This document shows, in pieces, positions 46,545-56,267 of a stretch of DNA of 64,000 bases. Below the pieces are notes generated by a model, which was not told where the DNA came from, ran no database searches, and saw nothing but the letters and a program-made list of their open reading frames with translations. This stretch comes from Ectorhizobium quercum. GTDB lineage: Bacteria > Pseudomonadota > Alphaproteobacteria > Rhizobiales > Rhizobiaceae. The stretch's first letter is position 1, and each line of letters starts with the position of its first letter. Location: contig NZ_JANFPI010000002.1 in NCBI RefSeq assembly GCF_026552795.1, forward strand, positions 779,013 to 843,012, in the 5' to 3' direction. The position numbers and the translations under genes are program-made.

Positions 46545-47366
46545 CTATCGGGCGTGACCGAGAAAACGGCGGACCCGCTCGGGCGCATCGTCCGAGAACA
46601 TCCTCTCCGGCGACCCCTGCGACACGATCCGCCCGGCCTCCATGAAAACGATGTCGTCGGCCACCGTGCGGGCAAAACCGGTTTCGTGGGTTACGACCAG
46701 CATGGTCATGCCGGTTTGCGCCAGCTCCTGCATCACCGCCAGAACCTCGCGCGACAGTTCGGGATCGAGCGCCGATGTCGCCTCGTCGAAGAGCATGACT
46801 TTCGGCTGCATGGCGAGGGCACGCGCGATGGCGACCCGCTGCTGCTGGCCACCGGAAAGCTGCGGAGGCAAGGCATTTTCCCGATGCGAAAGCCCGACCC
46901 TGGCGAGAAGCACACTCGCCCTTTCCTGCGCTTCGGCGCGGCTGCAAAGCCCGGCGGAAACCGGAGCAAAGGCGACATTGGCGAGCGCGCTCAGGTTGGC
47001 GAACAGATTGAATCGCTGGAAAACCATTCCGGTACGCCGGCGATGGCCCCGCAGAATGCGTTCGCGGGCCGGATAGAGCCGCCCGCCGCGTTCCTCGCGA
47101 CCGACCAGTTCGCCATCCACCCAGACCTCGCCCGCCGTTGGCGTTGCGAGATAGTTCACACAACGCAGGAGCGTGGTCTTTCCGGAGCCGCTCGGCCCGA
47201 CGAGCGCCGTCGTCGTCCCTTCGCGAACCGTAAGGTCGATGCCTTTGAGAATATCGTGAGCACCGTAGGAAAGACGCAGGTCGCGCAACTCGACGGCAAT
47301 TCCCGGATCGGGCCTCTGCGGCCAGGAGCGTGGCCGCGGGCGGGTATGGATCTCCGGCGTGCTCAT
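46545..47366 (-). CDS. Polar amino acid-type ABC transporter ATP-binding protein
   Basis: 273 residues, GlnQ/HisP family: Walker A GPSGSGKT, signature LSGGQQQR, Walker B VMLFDEATSALDPE. It carries an N-terminal tail of about 22 residues before the ABC domain. Overlaps the preceding permease by four bases. Energises uptake through the two permeases at 47363 and 48777 (one heterodimer). Confidence 0.92.
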   Translation of the reverse strand: MSTPEIHTRPRPRSWPQRPDPGIAVELRDLRLSYGAHDILKGIDLTVREGTTTALVGPSGSGKTTLLRCVNYLATPTAGEVWVDGELVGREERGGRLYPARERILRGHRRRTGMVFQRFNLFANLSALANVAFAPVSAGLCSRAEAQERASVLLARVGLSHRENALPPQLSGGQQQRVAIARALAMQPKVMLFDEATSALDPELSREVLAVMQELAQTGMTMLVVTHETGFARTVADDIVFMEAGRIVSQGSPERMFSDDAPERVRRFLGHAR

Positions 47367-48016
47367 GCAGCGGCTGCCTTCCGCGTCAGGTGCTTTTCAA
47401 GCGCGATCAGGGCGATGTTGATGACCGCGTAGATGCCGCCGGCGATCGCCACCATCAGCAACGGGCTGGCTCCCGAATAGATATAGGCGCTGGCCGTGCT
47501 CATGATCTCGCTGACGGAAATCGCCGATGCGAGCGAGGTTTCCTTGAAAAGCACTGTGGTGCGGCCGACAAAGGGGCCTGCCGCGATGCGGATGACCTGC
47601 GGCACGACCACGCCTGTTGCAAAGGGCAAGGGCGGTATGCCCAGCGCCCTCGCCGCCTCGAACTGGCCGCGCGGCACACCCTCGTAGCTGGCGCGGAAGA
47701 TCTCGAAATAGTAGGCCGTCGCGAAGAATACAAAAGCGATGATCGCCGCCGTCATGGGACTGATGGCGCGGCCCATCATGGTCGAGCCGTAAAAGGCCAG
47801 AAACAGCAGGATGAGCGGCGGCGTGGTCTGCGCCAGCCAGCTATAGATACGCACCAGAAGGCCGACTGACCTGTGGGCGCAGATATCGACGACGCATAGC
47901 AACGCCCCCAGAAAGGTGGACAGGACACAGCTCGTCGCCAGCAGGATGAACGCGTTGAGCAATGCCTGTCCGAAGACCGGGAACCCGTCGGCGACGGCTG
48001 TCATGAAAGCACTCAT
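47363..48016 (-). CDS. Polar amino acid-type ABC transporter permease (second)
   Basis: 217 residues, HisM/GlnP family, several membrane segments with the EAA loop FEAARALGIPPLPFATGVVV. ATG 48016 overlaps the stop of the AroM-family gene (ATGA). An open frame extends upstream but is a shadow. Confidence 0.9.
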   Translation of the reverse strand: MSAFMTAVADGFPVFGQALLNAFILLATSCVLSTFLGALLCVVDICAHRSVGLLVRIYSWLAQTTPPLILLFLAFYGSTMMGRAISPMTAAIIAFVFFATAYYFEIFRASYEGVPRGQFEAARALGIPPLPFATGVVVPQVIRIAAGPFVGRTTVLFKETSLASAISVSEIMSTASAYIYSGASPLLMVAIAGGIYAVINIALIALEKHLTRKAAAA

Positions 48017-48780
48017 GGCCTCGTCTCCGCGTCTGTGGCGGGAAGGAGATTGAGCGCCATCGCGACGGAGGCCGATGCAGCGGTAATGACCGGAACGCCA
48101 AGACGTGCCGACAGGGCATCTCCTCCGCCGACGGCAGCGCCATAGGCCCAGACCAGCACGATATCCGGAGAGAGCAGCGCGAGTTCCGCGCCCGCGGCAT
48201 CGATATCGCCTCCGTGACCACAGAAAACCAGATCGAGACCGCGCGCCCAAGGCTTTGCCGCCCAGCCCGCTTTCTGCTGATCGCGCTGCCTGTCGCCATA
48301 GACCAGCAAGGCGACTTTCGCTGATGGCCTGGTCATCGAAAGAGCGTGGGCATAGGACGACAGGGCCAGCGGCGGAAAGATCACCGGCCTTGTCGAAACG
48401 AAACTGCCGTCGGGAAACTCCTCCGCGGCGCAAACGACCGTCAGGTCGACATTTTCGTCGGTTTCGAGTTCCCGGATCGATGCCTGAACCGGCCCGATGA
48501 AGCTGTCGCGGTTGAACCATCTGGCCGCCCAGCCCGCGCCGAGTGGTCCCCGGGCGCCGTTTTCGCGTATATTCGAGCGGATGGCGGGAACACCTTCACG
48601 GGCTGACATCGCATTCAGTTCGTCCGGTCCGAGACCTTCAAGGGCATGACGCCAGACGACCCCGATATCCCGGCCGGCTTTTGCCAGCAGTTCTCTGTGA
48701 AACGTATCGAGGTCGGGTCTCGGCCCCTGCCCGAGACTGATGAAGCCGATACGTGGTTTTGAACGGTTTTCGGTCGTCAT
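48013..48780 (-). CDS. AroM-family protein embedded in the transporter operon
   Basis: 255 residues. IGFISLGQGPRPDL at the N-terminus and the alternating segments with FCGHGGDIDAAGAELALL and DIVLVWAYGAAVGG resemble the AroM family, related to Asp/Glu/hydantoin racemases, of unknown function. Translationally coupled on both sides (ATGA overlaps) between two ABC permease genes, which is an unusual place for an enzyme. Racemisation of a hydantoin-like substrate would suit the adjacent amidohydrolase (inference). Confidence 0.78.
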   Translation of the reverse strand: MTTENRSKPRIGFISLGQGPRPDLDTFHRELLAKAGRDIGVVWRHALEGLGPDELNAMSAREGVPAIRSNIRENGARGPLGAGWAARWFNRDSFIGPVQASIRELETDENVDLTVVCAAEEFPDGSFVSTRPVIFPPLALSSYAHALSMTRPSAKVALLVYGDRQRDQQKAGWAAKPWARGLDLVFCGHGGDIDAAGAELALLSPDIVLVWAYGAAVGGGDALSARLGVPVITAASASVAMALNLLPATDAETRP

Positions 48781-49424
48781 GGATGGCTCCACCGGCGTGC
48801 CGATGCGCGCGCCGCAAGGGCAAGCGCGCTGCCGAGCAGGATGTAGATGGCCGCCGTCGACAGCAGTATCTCGAAGGGGCGATAGGTCTCGGAAACGATC
48901 TCGTTGGCGATCGCCGTCAGTTCGGGAATGGTGATGATGGAGGCCACGGATGTTCCCTTCAGGATGAGTGTGGCATTGGAGAGCCACGTCGGGACGATGA
49001 CGCGCAGGGCCTGCGGATAAATCACGCGACCCCAGATCAGCCATGCGGGCAGACCGAGCGCGGCGGCCGCTTCATATTGCCCGCTATCGACGGATTTGAG
49101 CCCGGCCCGGAGGATTTCCATCGTATAGGCGACCGCCGAGAGCGTCAGCCCGACCAGCGCCGTGGTGAGAGCAGGCAGGACCAGTCCGACCTGCGGCAGG
49201 CCGTAATAGACCAGGAACAGGATCACCAGGGTCGGTATCGAGCGCATCAACGTGCTGGCTGCGGCAAGACCACGCGACAGAGGCGTTTCCCGCCGCAGCC
49301 CACTGACGGCCAATGGAAGCGCGATCAGCGTCGACAGAACCAGCGTTGCGAGGGTCAGCCAGGCCGTCGTCCATGCTGCCCGCAACAATGCGGGCAGGTT
49401 CTCCAGAAGAAATGCGAAATCCAT
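48777..49424 (-). CDS. Polar amino acid-type ABC transporter permease (first)
   Basis: 215 residues, HisQ/GlnP family, with STLMRSIPTLVILFLVYYG and the EAA loop YEAAAALGLPAWLIWGRVIY. It follows the receptor gene by 15 bases and overlaps the AroM-family gene by four. Confidence 0.9.
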   Translation of the reverse strand: MDFAFLLENLPALLRAAWTTAWLTLATLVLSTLIALPLAVSGLRRETPLSRGLAAASTLMRSIPTLVILFLVYYGLPQVGLVLPALTTALVGLTLSAVAYTMEILRAGLKSVDSGQYEAAAALGLPAWLIWGRVIYPQALRVIVPTWLSNATLILKGTSVASIITIPELTAIANEIVSETYRPFEILLSTAAIYILLGSALALAARASARRWSHP

Positions 49425-49439
49425 TGCCGTCAGCCCGGA

Positions 49440-50237
49440 TCAGTTGCCGCCGATCCACTCTTTCTCCAGCGCGGCAAGTTCGCCGCTATCCTTCAGGCGC
49501 TTCAGTTCCGTATTCACGGCCTCGAGCAGTTCGGGCTGGTTGCGGCTGACGATCAGCGCATGCGTGTAGGGCGATACGCCATCGACCGCGAAACCGGGTT
49601 TGAGGACTTTTAGCGCTGCGTCGTCCTTCACGTGCTGGCTTGCGGTCACATAATTGATCGCGACCGCGTCGATGCGGCCATTCTTGAGATCGAGAATCTC
49701 CTCGGCAATGCCCGGATAGGTCGTGATGGTGATATCGGATCCGAAAATGTCGGCGAGCAGCTTGTTCTCCTGGCCACCGCGAACCGTACCCACGGTCTTG
49801 CCCTTCGCATCCGCAACGGTCGCGATCGTCGTTTCACCGGCCTTGACCAGCAGCGTCGAGAAATTCTCGATCGTCGGTTCGCTCATGGAGAGATCGGGCG
49901 ATGCGAGACGCTGGGGCGTGCGCGCGGTGGCCGAGCAGATCATGTCGAAACGGCCGGCTTTCAGGCCAGGGATGGTCGCGGAAAAGTCCACGCGCACGAA
50001 TTCGGTTTTCAGTTCCAGCCCTTCGGCGATCCTGCGGCAAAGCTCTACATCGAAGCCCGTCAGCTTGCCATCGGTGCCGACGGTGGTCATCGGCGGAGCG
50101 TTGCCGGTGGTGGCGATGGTGATGGTGCCGGATGTGGCCAGCTTTTCGGCATAGGATGGTCCGGCGGCATGTGCAGGCGCCACAGCGAATGCGCAAAGCA
50201 TGAAAGGAACGGCAAAGCCGGGCATTCTCAGATTCAT
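49440..50237 (-). CDS. Polar amino acid-type ABC transporter substrate-binding protein
   Basis: 265-residue periplasmic receptor (SBP_bac_3). Signal peptide from ATG 50237 with cleavage at AHA|AG; family segments LTGFDVELCRRIAEGL, FDMICSATARTPQR, and KTVGTVRGGQENKLLADIF. An upstream in-frame start at 50321 would spoil the signal peptide. First gene of the minus-strand operon, divergent from the LysR gene at 50456. Confidence 0.92.
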   Translation of the reverse strand: MNLRMPGFAVPFMLCAFAVAPAHAAGPSYAEKLATSGTITIATTGNAPPMTTVGTDGKLTGFDVELCRRIAEGLELKTEFVRVDFSATIPGLKAGRFDMICSATARTPQRLASPDLSMSEPTIENFSTLLVKAGETTIATVADAKGKTVGTVRGGQENKLLADIFGSDITITTYPGIAEEILDLKNGRIDAVAINYVTASQHVKDDAALKVLKPGFAVDGVSPYTHALIVSRNQPELLEAVNTELKRLKDSGELAALEKEWIGGN

Positions 50238-50378
50238 GACGAGTTTCCCTCTGATTGTCGTTGGGGAGCCGGCATTGCCTTGAGACCGCCATGCGGAAAT
50301 CGACAGGCGCCGTTTGCCCATAAGCGTGATTGGACCGCAGGGAGCCTCGTTCCGTCCAATATTTTCCTTCTATATTTT

Positions 50379-50396
50379 CATAGGGAAATGCCTATG
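50379..50396. promoter_or_regulatory. Candidate LysR binding site CATAGG-N6-CCTATG
   Basis: Inverted repeat with six-base arms and a six-base spacer in the 218-base divergent gap between the SBP operon and lysR, about 60 bases before the lysR start. It follows an AT-rich tract (TATTTTCCTTCTATATTTT). Size and position fit an LTTR recognition site. Confidence 0.55.
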
Positions 50397-50455
50397 GTGT
50401 GCGAGGGGACCAAACAATCGTGCCCTGACGCCGTCCAATCGTTGATGGATCCGCA

Positions 50456-51385
50456 ATGAATCCGAACCTTCGCCACCTTGAGGTCTTTCGCCTTTTCTCA
50501 CGCATCATGAGCGTAACCGAAACGGCGCGTCTTCTGCGCATTACCCAGCCTTCGGTCAGTCAGGCGTTGCGCGATCTCGAAAACCAGCTTGGCGTGGAGC
50601 TGATCATTCGCGGACAGGGGCCTCTGAAGCTGACAGCCAATGCAGAGCTTCTGCTGAAGAACATGGAAGATGTTCTCGACAACATGCAGGCCCTGCGCGA
50701 GCGTGCGGCCCGATTGCGCGGCGAGCAGGATAACAGCCTTGCCATAGCCTCTGTGCACCCCCTCACGAGCTGGATACTGCCCCAGGCGCTTGGGAGGCTC
50801 AAGGGTAGTCATCCCCAGACCCGCATCGGGCTCGAGGCCTATTCCAGCCGCGAGGTGATAAAGCACGTCCAGGACCGCACCGCCGATATCGGTTTCACAT
50901 TCCTGCCGGTCGAGAATCTCGATATGGTCGTCCGGCCACTCCTGACAACGGCGATGGTCTGTCTGCTGCCGAAAGATCACGCGCTTGCAGGAACCGTGCA
51001 ACTGACCCCCGAAGCGCTTGAAAACGAAACGGTCATCACTTTCGGTCAGCAGGTGCGCCAGGAATTCGACGTTCGCCTGTCTTTCGAGCGGGGTAACGAG
51101 GCTGGCCGCTTTCTGACGACGAACCTCTCGGTCGTATCCGCCGACCTGGTACGGCAAGGCCTGGGCATCGCCATTACATTGCCCTTCGTTCTCACGCCCA
51201 GAATGACGCAGGACATCGCCGTTTCCGCCTTCAGACCGGAGATTCGCCGATCATTGGTGGCGATCTACCTCAAGAAACCGGGTCTTTCGGCGCTCGGCAA
51301 GGCGTTTCTCGCACAGGTACGCGAGGAAACCCGTAGCTTCGCCGCACATCTGGACTCACTCGGCCTTTTCGTCAAACCCGGCTGA
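50456..51385 (+). CDS. LysR-family transcriptional regulator
   Basis: 309 residues: N-terminal winged helix (SVTETARLLRITQPSVSQAL, residues 19-38) and a LysR substrate domain (IGFTFLPVENLDMVVRPLL; QGLGIAITLPFVL). Divergent from the 50237-43458 operon and upstream of an amidase gene. It is a paralogue of the LysR at 60551 in the second module. Effector unknown. Confidence 0.9.
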   Translation: MNPNLRHLEVFRLFSRIMSVTETARLLRITQPSVSQALRDLENQLGVELIIRGQGPLKLTANAELLLKNMEDVLDNMQALRERAARLRGEQDNSLAIASVHPLTSWILPQALGRLKGSHPQTRIGLEAYSSREVIKHVQDRTADIGFTFLPVENLDMVVRPLLTTAMVCLLPKDHALAGTVQLTPEALENETVITFGQQVRQEFDVRLSFERGNEAGRFLTTNLSVVSADLVRQGLGIAITLPFVLTPRMTQDIAVSAFRPEIRRSLVAIYLKKPGLSALGKAFLAQVREETRSFAAHLDSLGLFVKPG

Positions 51386-51498
51386 GTGCCGGTATTAGCG
51401 ATCACCTATACAAATATCCGCCTTTCTTATTGGACAGGACCCTCCGGCGGGAGCAGCCTTGGTCACGATGTAATCCTGCATGCCTTGAGGAAAATGCG

Positions 51499-52869
51499 AT
51501 GACCGAACCCTTATGGACCCTTTCTGCAACCCGTCTGCGTGACGCCTACCGGGCGGGGACGCTGCGCCCCGGCGAAGTGCTGGAAGCGGTACTGGAACGC
51601 AACGCCGTGGTTGACCCGCGCCTTAACCTGTTTGCGACGCTGGATGTGGAAGGTGCGCGCGCTGCGGCGGCCGAAAGCGATGCGCGTTTCGAACGCGGCG
51701 AACCGCTCGGCGATTTCGATGGTATTCCCGTAACCATCAAGGACAATATTCACGTCAAGGGTCTGCGTTGTGCCTGGGGGAGCAATCTCTATCTCGACCA
51801 GATTTCCGAAGAGGACGAGTTGCCGGTCGCGCGCCTTCGCGCCCAGGGTGCCGTCATTCTCGGCAAGACCAATGTTTCCGAATTCACGCTCGGTCGCGGC
51901 AATGTCAGCACACTGGCCTTCGGAACCACGCGCAATCCTTGGAATCCGGAACTGACGAGCGGCGCATCGACGGGCGGTGGTGCCGCAGCCACCGCGGCGG
52001 GTGTGGCCCCCATCGCATTCGGCACCGATGGCGGAGGCTCGATCCGCCGCCCGGCCGCCCATAACGGCCTTGTGGGGCTGAAGCCCTCGACCGGCCGTGT
52101 CGCCCGTATCAATGGCCTGCCGCCCATTCTTCATGATTTCGAGATCATCGGGCCTATCGCCCGCACGACTGCCGATCTGGCGATGGCCCTTTCGGCAACA
52201 GAGGGTCCGCACCCGCATGACCGGCTTTCATTTGGCTTCACCAAAGGTAAGATCGAGCCTGTCCGCAAGGGTCTGAAGGTGCTCTATGTACCGCAGCTTG
52301 CCGATATGAAGGTGGAGGAGCCGATCCGCATATCCTGCGCCCGGGCCGCCGAAAATCTGGCAGCACTCGGCTTCGAGGTGGAGACGGGCGAAGCGCCGTT
52401 CGAGGTTGCCCTGTTCGAGAAGCATTGGCCGTCTATCGGAGGATCGGGCCTTGCCTGGCTTCTGAAGGACACGGACTGGGAAGGTAGGATCGGGGCAGCC
52501 TACCCGCCGATGATCGAGAAGGGCAAGTCGCTTTCCGCTGTCGATTATGTCGACGCGCTCATGGCTTTCCGAACGATCTACGCCCAGCTTGCCATCGCTT
52601 TCGATACGTACGATTTCATCATGACGCCTTCGGCGGGCGCCATGCCGTGGAAGGCGGAAGAGTTCGGCCCTCCCTACCACCGCGCTTTCACGGGCTTCGT
52701 AAATTCCGCGGGTCTGCCGGGCATCAGCATACCATGCGATCCTGCCGAAGACGGCATGCCCATCGGCTTCCAGTTGATTGCTCCCTTCGGGAAGGACTGG
52801 AATCTTGTGTCGGTCGCAGCGCTCTACGAGCAGAACCATCCGTGGGCCGACCGTCGCCCGCAAATCTGA
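51499..52869 (+). CDS. Amidase (amidase signature family)
   Basis: 456 residues with the Ser-cisSer-Lys triad: Lys81 in TIKDNIHVKG, Ser157 in SGASTGGG and Ser181 in GTDGGGSIRRPA, with spacing that matches the family. Converts an amide to an acid plus ammonia or amine. ATG 51499 follows TGAGGAAAA. It is probably regulated with lysR, 113 bases upstream. Paralogous to 53940-55352. Confidence 0.9.
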   Translation: MTEPLWTLSATRLRDAYRAGTLRPGEVLEAVLERNAVVDPRLNLFATLDVEGARAAAAESDARFERGEPLGDFDGIPVTIKDNIHVKGLRCAWGSNLYLDQISEEDELPVARLRAQGAVILGKTNVSEFTLGRGNVSTLAFGTTRNPWNPELTSGASTGGGAAATAAGVAPIAFGTDGGGSIRRPAAHNGLVGLKPSTGRVARINGLPPILHDFEIIGPIARTTADLAMALSATEGPHPHDRLSFGFTKGKIEPVRKGLKVLYVPQLADMKVEEPIRISCARAAENLAALGFEVETGEAPFEVALFEKHWPSIGGSGLAWLLKDTDWEGRIGAAYPPMIEKGKSLSAVDYVDALMAFRTIYAQLAIAFDTYDFIMTPSAGAMPWKAEEFGPPYHRAFTGFVNSAGLPGISIPCDPAEDGMPIGFQLIAPFGKDWNLVSVAALYEQNHPWADRRPQI

Positions 52870-52890
52870 CGGATCGGGCGCGGCGGCAAT

Positions 52891-53940
52891 TCAGTCGCCG
52901 CGCCTCAGCCCCGCCGTCCAGAGCGGGCTCAGCAGCATCAGCCCGACTAGCCGGATCAGGTGATGCCCGCTGACGAAACCGGGATCGAGATTGAGGGCGA
53001 AGGCGAGAACCGTCATCGCCTCGACGCCGCCGGGTGCGAAGGCCAGCCATACCTCGTTGAACGGCAAGCCTGTCAGAAACGAAGCCAGCGCCGCAAAAAT
53101 CGCCGCAATGACAATCGCCGCGGCGATGCTTCCCATCGCAGGCCGCAGCACGGCGATGATGGCCGCCGGATCCGTTCCGCGCAGGCGCGCGCCGATCGCC
53201 GAGCCGACGATGACATAGGCGGAGATCAGCACGGCTCCGGGCAACACGCCGGAAACCGCCCCCGTGGCATGGAGAATGCCGCTGCCGAGTAGAGCCCCCA
53301 GCAATAATCCTCCCGGAATGCGCAGTCGCGCGCAGGCCAGCCCGCCGGCGCCTGCGGCGGCAAGCATCAGGAAAATATCGGCCGGACCGGCCAGGACCGC
53401 ATGTGCCTTTTCGGGAAGGGCCGGGCTGACAAGGAGCAGGACCGGCACGAGAGAAACCAGCACGATCTGGCGAAGCGTCTGGCTGACCGTGATCCGCATC
53501 AGATCGCCGCGGCTGTCGCTTGCTATGGCCAGAACCGCCGAGAGCGCTCCGGGCACCGAACTGAGGCGGGCCGAAGCGCTGTCCCATCGATGCCGCCGCG
53601 CCAGATATTGCGTGCCGACCACCATCGTCGCAATGACCGACAGTGCAAGCAGGATAATGCTGACGGGCCATTTTTCCAGCTTGCCGAGCATTTCAGGAGA
53701 AAGCCCCGCCCCCATCGAGGCGCCGAGCAAGATAAAGGCCGCGCTGCGCAGCCGATCGGGAATCTTGAGCGGGCGTCCTGCAAAAACAGCGGCAATGACC
53801 GCGATCATCGACCCGCACAGCCAGCCGGCCGGCATGCCTGCCAGTTCCAGAAGCGACCCGCCGGCCACCCCGATGGCAAGGGTTTCCGCGACGCGCATCC
53901 ACAAGCTGCGGTCGTAAAGGCCCGACAATTTTCCGGCCAT
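52891..53940 (-). CDS. AbrB-family membrane protein
   Basis: 349 residues, about ten hydrophobic segments arranged as two similar halves, with GWLCGSMIAVIAAVFAGRP in the first and RIPGGLLLGALLGSGIL in the second. This is the AbrB/ammonia-monooxygenase-annotated membrane family, sometimes proposed as a transporter or exporter; function unproven. The ATG shares its first base position with the amidase stop (53940), showing tight coupling to the amidase at 53940-55352. It could export or import the amidase product or ammonia (speculative). Confidence 0.8.
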   Translation of the reverse strand: MAGKLSGLYDRSLWMRVAETLAIGVAGGSLLELAGMPAGWLCGSMIAVIAAVFAGRPLKIPDRLRSAAFILLGASMGAGLSPEMLGKLEKWPVSIILLALSVIATMVVGTQYLARRHRWDSASARLSSVPGALSAVLAIASDSRGDLMRITVSQTLRQIVLVSLVPVLLLVSPALPEKAHAVLAGPADIFLMLAAAGAGGLACARLRIPGGLLLGALLGSGILHATGAVSGVLPGAVLISAYVIVGSAIGARLRGTDPAAIIAVLRPAMGSIAAAIVIAAIFAALASFLTGLPFNEVWLAFAPGGVEAMTVLAFALNLDPGFVSGHHLIRLVGLMLLSPLWTAGLRRGD

Positions 53941-55352
53941 TACCGTAGAGCCAGTTCCGGCCAGCGATCTGCCCAGGGATACGCCTGTTCGAACGATCCC
54001 GCGAGATCGAGAAGAGCGTCATCCGCGCCGAATGCTGCGACGGCCTGCAAACCGACCGGCATACCGCCGGCTCCCCGACCGACAGGGATTGAAATGCCGG
54101 GATGACCGCAGGCATTCACCCAGTTGGTGAAGACCGCATGGCCTCGCGGACCTGCTTCCTTCCCGTCGATGACCGGTGGGAACTGGGAGTCGCGGGGCCA
54201 GGCGTGCGCCGCCGATGCTGGCGTGAGAACCACGTCGAAATCCTTGAAAAGCCTTGCGGCAGCGACGCGAAATGCGTCGAGCGTCTCGATGAATGTCAGG
54301 TAGTCGGTCACGGAAAGCTTCGCTCCGGCTTTCGCCTGGTCGGAAAACGGCACAGAAACCAGTTCGTGGAACCGTGCGTCGAGCGCGGCCATCTTCGCGA
54401 GCCCGGTATTGGCGAGAATCGGCCAGCCGGCATTCACCGATGCGAGATCGAGCGGCAGCGGACCACGTTCGACCTCATGCCCGAGCGTTGCGAACCGGTC
54501 TGCGGCTCTTGAACACAGGGCGACGATTTCCGGATCGACCGGCGCATCCCCGAACCGCTCCACGAACAGGATACGCTTGCGCTCCGGCGTTGCAGAGGCG
54601 GCGCCGATATCCGGAAAGCCAAAAGAGCGCGGATCCCCGGAATTGGCGCAGCCGATAACGCTCATGATGAGACGGACGTCGTCGACCGTGCGGGCCAGCG
54701 GACCGACGACCTCGCAATCGGCCAGAAGCGGTGGAAGACCTCCCTGCCGCGGAATGCGGCCAATCGACGGTTTGAGGCCGACAATCCCGGTGTAACCGGC
54801 AGGGCGGCGAATCGAGCCGCCGCCATCCGTTCCCAGCGAATACGGCACAAGCCCGGCCGCCACGGCCGCGACCGAACCGCCGCTGGAGCCGCCCGGCGTC
54901 AGCGCCGGGTTCCAGGGATTTCCGGTCGAGCCGAAAACCGCGTTTCCTGTGAAGCCCCGCAGCGTGAATTCCGGAACGTTGGTCTTGCCGACGATAACGG
55001 CCCCTGCCTGGCGCAGAAGCCGTACCGGCAGTTCGTCTTCCGCAGCAATATAGTCGCGATAAAGCTTCGTTCCCCAGACACAGGGCATATCCGCCACCAG
55101 AAGATTGTCCTTGATGGCGACAGGAATGCCGTCGAGCGGCCCGAGCGGCTTTCCGGTGGCAAAACGCTCGTCCGCCTGCCGGGCCGCCGCACGCGCACCT
55201 TCGGCGTCGAGATGCACAAGGCAGTTCAACTCGCCGTCCAGACGTCCGATGCGCTCGAGATAGTGCTCCAGAACAGCAATCGACGACAGCGAGCCTTCTC
55301 GCAATGCTGCACCGAGCTGACGCAGGTTCAGGCGGTATATCGAGTCTTTCAT
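53940..55352 (-). CDS. Amidase (amidase signature family), second copy
   Basis: 470 residues with Lys81 (AIKDNLLVAD), Ser156 (PGGSSGGS) and Ser180 (GTDGGGSIRRPA). Similar to the amidase at 51499 in length and motif placement but more canonical in the GGSSGG block. It lies 21 bases after the DppC-type permease gene, so it belongs to the peptide-type transporter operon. Its substrate is probably the imported amide. Confidence 0.9.
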   Translation of the reverse strand: MKDSIYRLNLRQLGAALREGSLSSIAVLEHYLERIGRLDGELNCLVHLDAEGARAAARQADERFATGKPLGPLDGIPVAIKDNLLVADMPCVWGTKLYRDYIAAEDELPVRLLRQAGAVIVGKTNVPEFTLRGFTGNAVFGSTGNPWNPALTPGGSSGGSVAAVAAGLVPYSLGTDGGGSIRRPAGYTGIVGLKPSIGRIPRQGGLPPLLADCEVVGPLARTVDDVRLIMSVIGCANSGDPRSFGFPDIGAASATPERKRILFVERFGDAPVDPEIVALCSRAADRFATLGHEVERGPLPLDLASVNAGWPILANTGLAKMAALDARFHELVSVPFSDQAKAGAKLSVTDYLTFIETLDAFRVAAARLFKDFDVVLTPASAAHAWPRDSQFPPVIDGKEAGPRGHAVFTNWVNACGHPGISIPVGRGAGGMPVGLQAVAAFGADDALLDLAGSFEQAYPWADRWPELALR

Positions 55353-55373
55353 ATCAATGACCTGTCTATGCGA

Positions 55374-56267
55374 TTACTGTGAGGAATCCGGAGCAAGCCA
55401 GGCGCGAAGCCCCTCGCCGAGGAACGTGATCCCGGCAACCAGAACGAACATTGCAAGACCGGGAATATTCACCAGCCAGGATTCGAAGAAAACGAAATCC
55501 TTGGCCTCGGCGATCATCAATCCCCATGAACTGTCCGGCGGACGGATACCCAGCCCAAGGAAGGACAGCGCAGCCTCGAGCAGGATCGCGTGCGCCATTT
55601 CCAGCGTGCCGACAACGATCAACGGACTGACAAGATTGGGAAGGATCTCTCCGATCATGATCCTCACATTGGAAAGGCCCGCCGCCTTGGCTGCAAGCAC
55701 GAATTCGGCATTACGAAAACGCATCGTCAGGGATCGCGTCACGACAAGGAACTGGTCCCAGAGAAAACAGGCAAGGATCAGCATCATCAGCCCTAGGGAA
55801 TTGCCGAGAAGACCGACCAGGGAAATCGCCACCAGCATGATGGGGAGACTGAGCCGCACGGTCAGCAGGAACATGACCGCCATATCGACGCGCCCGCCGA
55901 AATACCCTCCCAGCAGGCCGAGCCCTATGCCCATGACTGCTGAAAGCACGATCGTTCCGAAACCGACGAGAAGCGAAAGCCGCGCGCCATATATCAGGCG
56001 GCTGAGATAATCGCGTCCGAGATGATCGGTACCGAGTATATGATTCCACGTTCCGCCTTCCATGAAAACCGGCTGGACAAGGCGATTGGCCAGAGATTGT
56101 TCATAAGGCGAGTAAGGAGCGATCCACGGCGCGAGGATGGCGACCAGCGTTATGAAGCCGATAATCAGGGCGCCGGTCAGAAGACCCCAGCGCCCGACGG
56201 GGATACGTGGCCCTTTCCAAAGGCGTGCGGCAGGGGCGCTGCCGGTAATCCGAGAGTTCATGGTCAT
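55374..56267 (-). CDS. DppC/OppC-type ABC transporter permease (second system)
   Basis: 297 residues, OppC pattern: an N-terminal cytosolic tail, LVAILAPWIAPYSPYEQSLA, ILGTDHLGRDYLSRLIYGAR, and the EAA loop AAKAAGLSNVRIMIGEILPN. The ATG overlaps the DppB-type stop by four bases. Confidence 0.92.
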   Translation of the reverse strand: MTMNSRITGSAPAARLWKGPRIPVGRWGLLTGALIIGFITLVAILAPWIAPYSPYEQSLANRLVQPVFMEGGTWNHILGTDHLGRDYLSRLIYGARLSLLVGFGTIVLSAVMGIGLGLLGGYFGGRVDMAVMFLLTVRLSLPIMLVAISLVGLLGNSLGLMMLILACFLWDQFLVVTRSLTMRFRNAEFVLAAKAAGLSNVRIMIGEILPNLVSPLIVVGTLEMAHAILLEAALSFLGLGIRPPDSSWGLMIAEAKDFVFFESWLVNIPGLAMFVLVAGITFLGEGLRAWLAPDSSQ

